NCBI RefSeq assembly: GCF_013416525.1
Contig: NZ_JACCEM010000004.1
Location: forward strand, 186,001-250,000
Reading direction: 5' to 3'
DNA from: Parapusillimonas granuli
GTDB lineage: Bacteria; Pseudomonadota; Gammaproteobacteria; Burkholderiales; Burkholderiaceae_B
Length of the DNA: 64,000 bases
The stretch's first letter is position 1, and every line of letters begins with the position of its first letter. Both the position numbers and the translations under genes were made by a program. Of the stretch, positions 60,736 to 64,000 are shown in pieces. The notes below the pieces were generated by a model. That model saw only the letters and a program-made list of their open reading frames with translations, was not told where the DNA came from and did not search any database.

Positions 60736-62541
60736 CTATTTGCGCCGCTCGCGCCCACCCTGCCCCACGGACACGGGAAACGCCAGCATCTCTTCCGCGC
60801 TGGCGTCGGCCATTTTCTTGAGCATGCTGAATTTTTCCAGGACGGCGGACTTGTACACCACCCCCAGGAGGCGGGGCTGCTCGTCCGCACTGACCACGGG
60901 CAGGCGCTCGCCGCTGAAATGCACCAGGTACTCCTGTGCCTCGTCCAGACTCATGTCCGGACGCAGCGTCTTGACGAAATCGAGCCTCAGGACGTCGCCC
61001 GCCAGCGTTTCCTGGATATCGCCCTGGCTCAACAATAAACTGGTGAGGTCTTGTTGGGCAATGACGCCCTGGTAAACATTCTTTTCATCCACCACGTACA
61101 GATACTTGACGGGATATTCGACGAACATCTGCAGCGCTTCGCGCACCGGCGCCGTGGTGGAGACGACCGTCACCGCCGGGCGGATCAGGTCGGCGATGGT
61201 GGTGTTGCGCAAACGCTGCCTGAGCGCGATATCCCGTTCGCGGACCACGGTGACCTCGTACATGGCGATCTCGGCCACGGCGCGCGAAACGAAATGCGCC
61301 ACCACGCAGGCGAGCATCAGCGGCAGCACGATCTGGTAGCTGAGCGTCATCTCGAAGATCATCAGTATCGCCATCAGCGGCGCGCTGGCGGCCGCGCCCA
61401 GAAAGCAGCCCATGCCCACCAGCGTGTACACATAGACCGGCACGGACATGCCCGGCCATACGCCCTGCAGCGCCATCCCGAACAGGGTTCCCAGCGCGGC
61501 GCCCACGAACAGGGCCGGGGTGAAGACCCCGCCCACCGCGCCCGAGCCCGCGGTGAGCGCCGTCGCCAGCACCTTGCAGGCCAGGACGAGCAGGACGGCG
61601 TGCCAGGCCCAGGGCGAATGCAGCATGGAATGGACCACGTTGTCGCCGTTGCCGGCGACCTCGGGCATCAAAATCAGCAACAGCCCCAGCAAGGCGCCGC
61701 CCAAGCCCAGCCGCGCGGGCAGGGGCAGCCCGGTGCGCTGGAAGGAGCGCTTGGCGAAATCCAGGAACTTCAGGAACAGCGGCGCGCACAGCCCCCCGGC
61801 CACGCCCAGGGCCACGAAAGGCAGGACCGCTCCGCCGGACAGCGAGGGGACGTCCGGCATGGCATACAGCGTATGGTAGTTGCCCGTCATGCGCATGACG
61901 ATATTCGAGCTTGCGGCGGCCACCAGCATGGGTCCCAGGCTGTGCATGCGCATGGTGCCCAGGACGATTTCGCCCACGAAGAACGCCGCCGCGATGGGCG
62001 CCCCGTAGGCGGCCGACACGCCGGCGGTGGCGCCGCAGGCCACCAGCAGCCGCAGCCGCGCGGTATTGAAGTAAGTGAAGCGGCCGATCGCCGAGGCGCT
62101 GAGCGCCGCCAGGTGGACCATGGCCCCTTCCCGCCCGATCGAGCCGCCCGAGGCCACCGTGAAGAGCGAGGACATGGAACGCAGCATGCCCTGCCGGATC
62201 GAGAGGCGGCCGTCGCCGATGGCCACCGCTTCCATGTAGTCGGAATTGCTGCCGGCCTTGATTTTGCGCGCGCCCAGCAGCAGGAAGCCCGCCACGACGC
62301 CGCCCAGCGCGGGGAAGGCCAGCCGCCCGTACCAGGGCAGGCTTTCGGTGACCCCCGCGATCGTGCCGCTGCCGCCCGTGGCGAGCTTCTGCAGCAGATG
62401 CATGCCCTGGTGAAAAGCGATGGTGGCGAAAGCGCCCAGGATGCCCACCAGCGCGGCCCAGCACAGCATGGCGGGCAGCTCGGACAACCACGAATAAGCG
62501 CCCAGCCGCTGGCGCACCGACCGCAAGGAAGACTGAATCAT
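60736..62541 (-). CDS. ClC-family chloride channel/antiporter with CBS domains
   Basis: 601 residues. Membrane part: GGSIGREGAMVHLAAL (ClC GREGP-like motif), SAAYGAPIAAAFFVGEIVLG, and GAVGGVFTPALFVGAALGTL (GxFxP motif). The first selectivity motif, normally GSGIP, reads KAGSNSDYM here. The C-terminus has two CBS domains (TVVSTTAPVREALQMFVEYP; LRPDMSLDEAQEYLVHFSGE). The ATG at 62541 drops an upstream extension that lacks homology. Divergent from the response regulator. Confidence 0.9.
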   Translation of the reverse strand: MIQSSLRSVRQRLGAYSWLSELPAMLCWAALVGILGAFATIAFHQGMHLLQKLATGGSGTIAGVTESLPWYGRLAFPALGGVVAGFLLLGARKIKAGSNSDYMEAVAIGDGRLSIRQGMLRSMSSLFTVASGGSIGREGAMVHLAALSASAIGRFTYFNTARLRLLVACGATAGVSAAYGAPIAAAFFVGEIVLGTMRMHSLGPMLVAAASSNIVMRMTGNYHTLYAMPDVPSLSGGAVLPFVALGVAGGLCAPLFLKFLDFAKRSFQRTGLPLPARLGLGGALLGLLLILMPEVAGNGDNVVHSMLHSPWAWHAVLLVLACKVLATALTAGSGAVGGVFTPALFVGAALGTLFGMALQGVWPGMSVPVYVYTLVGMGCFLGAAASAPLMAILMIFEMTLSYQIVLPLMLACVVAHFVSRAVAEIAMYEVTVVRERDIALRQRLRNTTIADLIRPAVTVVSTTAPVREALQMFVEYPVKYLYVVDEKNVYQGVIAQQDLTSLLLSQGDIQETLAGDVLRLDFVKTLRPDMSLDEAQEYLVHFSGERLPVVSADEQPRLLGVVYKSAVLEKFSMLKKMADASAEEMLAFPVSVGQGGRERRK

Positions 62542-62649
62542 GCCGTTTCTGAGAAAATGAAGTCCCGCCACCTTACGCTTGCCACCCAACTATTTCAATC
62601 CGTTTCCCGCGCTTGCCAGGCGGAAACGCTTGAGGGCACACTTGCAGCC

Positions 62650-63351
62650 ATGGAAAACCCTCTTGTAAAAGTGCTGGTCGTCGACGACGACCCCGCCCTG
62701 CGTCAGTTGCTGGCCGATTACCTGAATCGCCATCACTACGACACCCTGCTCGCGCCCGACGCCAGCGATCTGCCCGCCCGGATACAACGCTATTCGCCCG
62801 ACCTGATCGTGCTGGACCGCATGATGCCCGACGGCGACGGCGCCGAGGCCTGCCGGCGCCTGCGCCAGCTGGGGGAAGACATACCCGTCATTTTACTCAC
62901 GGCCCGCGACGAAACGGTGGACCGCATCATCGGCCTGGAAGCCGGCGCCGACGACTACCTCGGCAAGCCCTTCGACCCGCGCGAACTGCTCGCCCGCATC
63001 GAAGCCGTCTTGCGCCGCAAGAAGGGCGCGTCGGCCCTCACCAAGGACAAGCCGGTGGAATTCGGCCCCTTCCTGTTCGACCCCGCCACGCGGCAGCTGT
63101 TCAAGAACCAGGTGCCCATCAAGCTGACCGGCGGCGAGGTCAACCTGCTGGAAGCCCTGGTCAACAACCCGGGCAAGCCGCTGTCGCGCGATCGCCTGCT
63201 CGCGCTCGCGCGCGACGACGACGAAGGCGAGCGCAACGACCGCGCCATAGACATCGCCGTGCTGCGCCTGCGCCGCGCCATCGAGGACGATCCCAAGCAG
63301 CCCCGGTGGATCCAGACGGTGTGGGGCGTGGGCTACCGGTTTTCGCCCTGA
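62650..63351 (+). CDS. OmpR-family response regulator
   Basis: 233 residues. Receiver domain with D12/D13 acidic pocket (VLVVDDDPALRQLL), phospho-accepting D56 (DLIVLDRMMPDGDG) and the Lys of LGKPFDPREL, then a winged-helix DNA-binding domain (LTGGEVNLLEALVNNPGKPL; DIAVLRLRRAIEDDP; IQTVWGVGYRFSP). The latter resembles OmpR itself. The sensor kinase begins 3 nt after the stop. Confidence 0.92.
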   Translation: MENPLVKVLVVDDDPALRQLLADYLNRHHYDTLLAPDASDLPARIQRYSPDLIVLDRMMPDGDGAEACRRLRQLGEDIPVILLTARDETVDRIIGLEAGADDYLGKPFDPRELLARIEAVLRRKKGASALTKDKPVEFGPFLFDPATRQLFKNQVPIKLTGGEVNLLEALVNNPGKPLSRDRLLALARDDDEGERNDRAIDIAVLRLRRAIEDDPKQPRWIQTVWGVGYRFSP

Positions 63352-63354
63352 TCC

Positions 63355-64000
63355 ATGCTGCGTTTCCTGATCCCGCGATCCCTCCATGCGCGCATGGTGC
63401 TGCTCACGCTGGGCACCATTCTGCTGGTGCAGGCGGCCACCTTCGCAACGGTGTCGCATTATCGCAAGAAGTTCAACGAAGACGTGGCCGTCGAGCTGAC
63501 CGCCACCACCATCCGGACGCTGCGCGCCGCCCTGGCCGAGATTCCCGCCGAGCAGCGCGCGCGCTTCGTGCAGATCGCCTCGGAGAACCAATGGCGGCTG
63601 TGGTCGCGCAGCCTGCCGCCCGACGCCAGCCTGGAAGAGCGCCGCCCGCCCCCCAGGCACCGGCACGGCCCGCCGTCGTCCCGCCCGCCGAATGACATAC
63701 GCAACAACTTGCGGGCCTTCGTCGACGCGCTGAACAAGCGCCTGGACGACGACACGCGCGTCGCGCTGTCGCGCGGGCCGGAGCCCAGGCTCTATATTTC
63801 GCTGCTGCCCACGCCGGAAACGGAAGACGGCCGCGCCAGCCGCGAGTGGCTGGTCATCCGGCTGGACCGCCTCGCGCCCCCCGTGTCCACGCCGATGATC
63901 GCCGTCTGGCTGGGCGGCATGGGGCTGCTGCTGTTGCTTTCCGCCGCTTTCTCCTGGCATATCACGCGCCCCCTCACCCGCCTCGCCCGGGCGGCGGACC
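63355..64000 (+). CDS. EnvZ-type sensor histidine kinase, N-terminal part (cut by window edge)
   Basis: The frame is open from the ATG at 63355 to the right edge (215 codons). It shows TM1 (RMVLLTLGTILLVQAATFAT), a periplasmic domain of ~145 residues with a Pro/Arg/His-rich stretch (ERRPPPRHRHGPPSSRPPND), TM2 (MIAVWLGGMGLLLLLSAAFS) and the start of a HAMP domain (WHITRPLTRLARAA). The His-box and the ATPase would follow outside the window. Close coupling with the OmpR-like gene makes it its cognate kinase. Confidence 0.88.
   Translation, partial: MLRFLIPRSLHARMVLLTLGTILLVQAATFATVSHYRKKFNEDVAVELTATTIRTLRAALAEIPAEQRARFVQIASENQWRLWSRSLPPDASLEERRPPPRHRHGPPSSRPPNDIRNNLRAFVDALNKRLDDDTRVALSRGPEPRLYISLLPTPETEDGRASREWLVIRLDRLAPPVSTPMIAVWLGGMGLLLLLSAAFSWHITRPLTRLARAAD

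Noticed and set aside
1-64000. CRISPR array, intact insertion sequence, prophage or defence island
   Set aside because: No regularly spaced repeats, transposase genes with terminal repeats, or phage structural genes were seen; only the integrase relic at 1279-1521.

Overview
High-GC bacterial chromosome segment, most likely from a beta-proteobacterium of the Alcaligenaceae (Bordetella/Achromobacter/Pusillimonas type). The grounds are three Bug/TctC-type periplasmic binding protein genes, YcfD-type ribosomal oxygenase beside mutS, the aat-bpt-pyrD order, a phasin gene with PhaR-like palindromes, and a GC-rich intergenic element of a kind I recall from this family. Nearly all of it is ordinary chromosome. 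The only mobile-element trace is a scar at about 0.7-1.5 kb.

Layout. 1-1.5 kb: C-terminus of a molybdopterin oxidoreductase (TtrA-like), a small XRE regulator with a palindromic operator, and the last ~80 codons of a dead tyrosine recombinase. 1.5-10.4 kb: mutS, roxA-like oxygenase, and the assimilatory sulfite reductase/siroheme group cysJ-cysI-cysG, with a strong intrinsic terminator between cysI and cysG. 10.5-13.9 kb (minus): YciO/Sua5 protein, M50 protease, dapA, bamC. 14-15.8 kb: a two-helix membrane protein with a K+-channel-like pore motif, tRNA-His, a methyltransferase. 15.9-23.1 kb: a LysR-controlled catabolic cluster (Bug, ADP-forming acyl-CoA synthetase, crotonase, AhpD-like protein, sulfurtransferase, second Bug). 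23.2-28.8 kb (minus): exported methyltransferase, an unknown protein with a possible PD-(D/E)XK core, a Cache-PAS-GGDEF diguanylate cyclase, pagL. 28.86-29.2 kb: a candidate small RNA, then tRNA-Cys. 29.3-37.7 kb: O-methyltransferase, lone MetI-like permease, a protein of unknown function, Nudix hydrolase, aat, bpt, pyrD, phasin, Bug, IclR. 37.8-49.5 kb: MoCF-domain protein, EI24 protein, thioredoxin, DEAD-box helicase, azlCD, ilvE, zinc-finger protein, SnoaL-like protein, YheT hydrolase, BepA-like protease, CtaG-like protein, ACT-like protein, 6S RNA, and a CaCA exchanger behind a yybP-ykoY manganese riboswitch. 49.7-64 kb: TM2 protein, UbiH-like monooxygenase, dusB-fis-purH-ruvC-ruvA, threonine dehydratase-like gene, ruvB with a LexA-like box, recQ, usher-like beta-barrel, ClC channel, and an OmpR/EnvZ-type pair cut by the right edge.

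The most informative signals lie outside protein genes: the manganese riboswitch (49.5-49.64 kb), which suggests that its CaCA exchanger moves Mn2+; a 6S RNA away from its usual neighbour gene; and a promoter-hairpin-terminator unit just upstream of tRNA-Cys. I saw no CRISPR array, intact insertion sequence, prophage or obvious defence system. Protein-family calls rest on motif reading, not on database searches.
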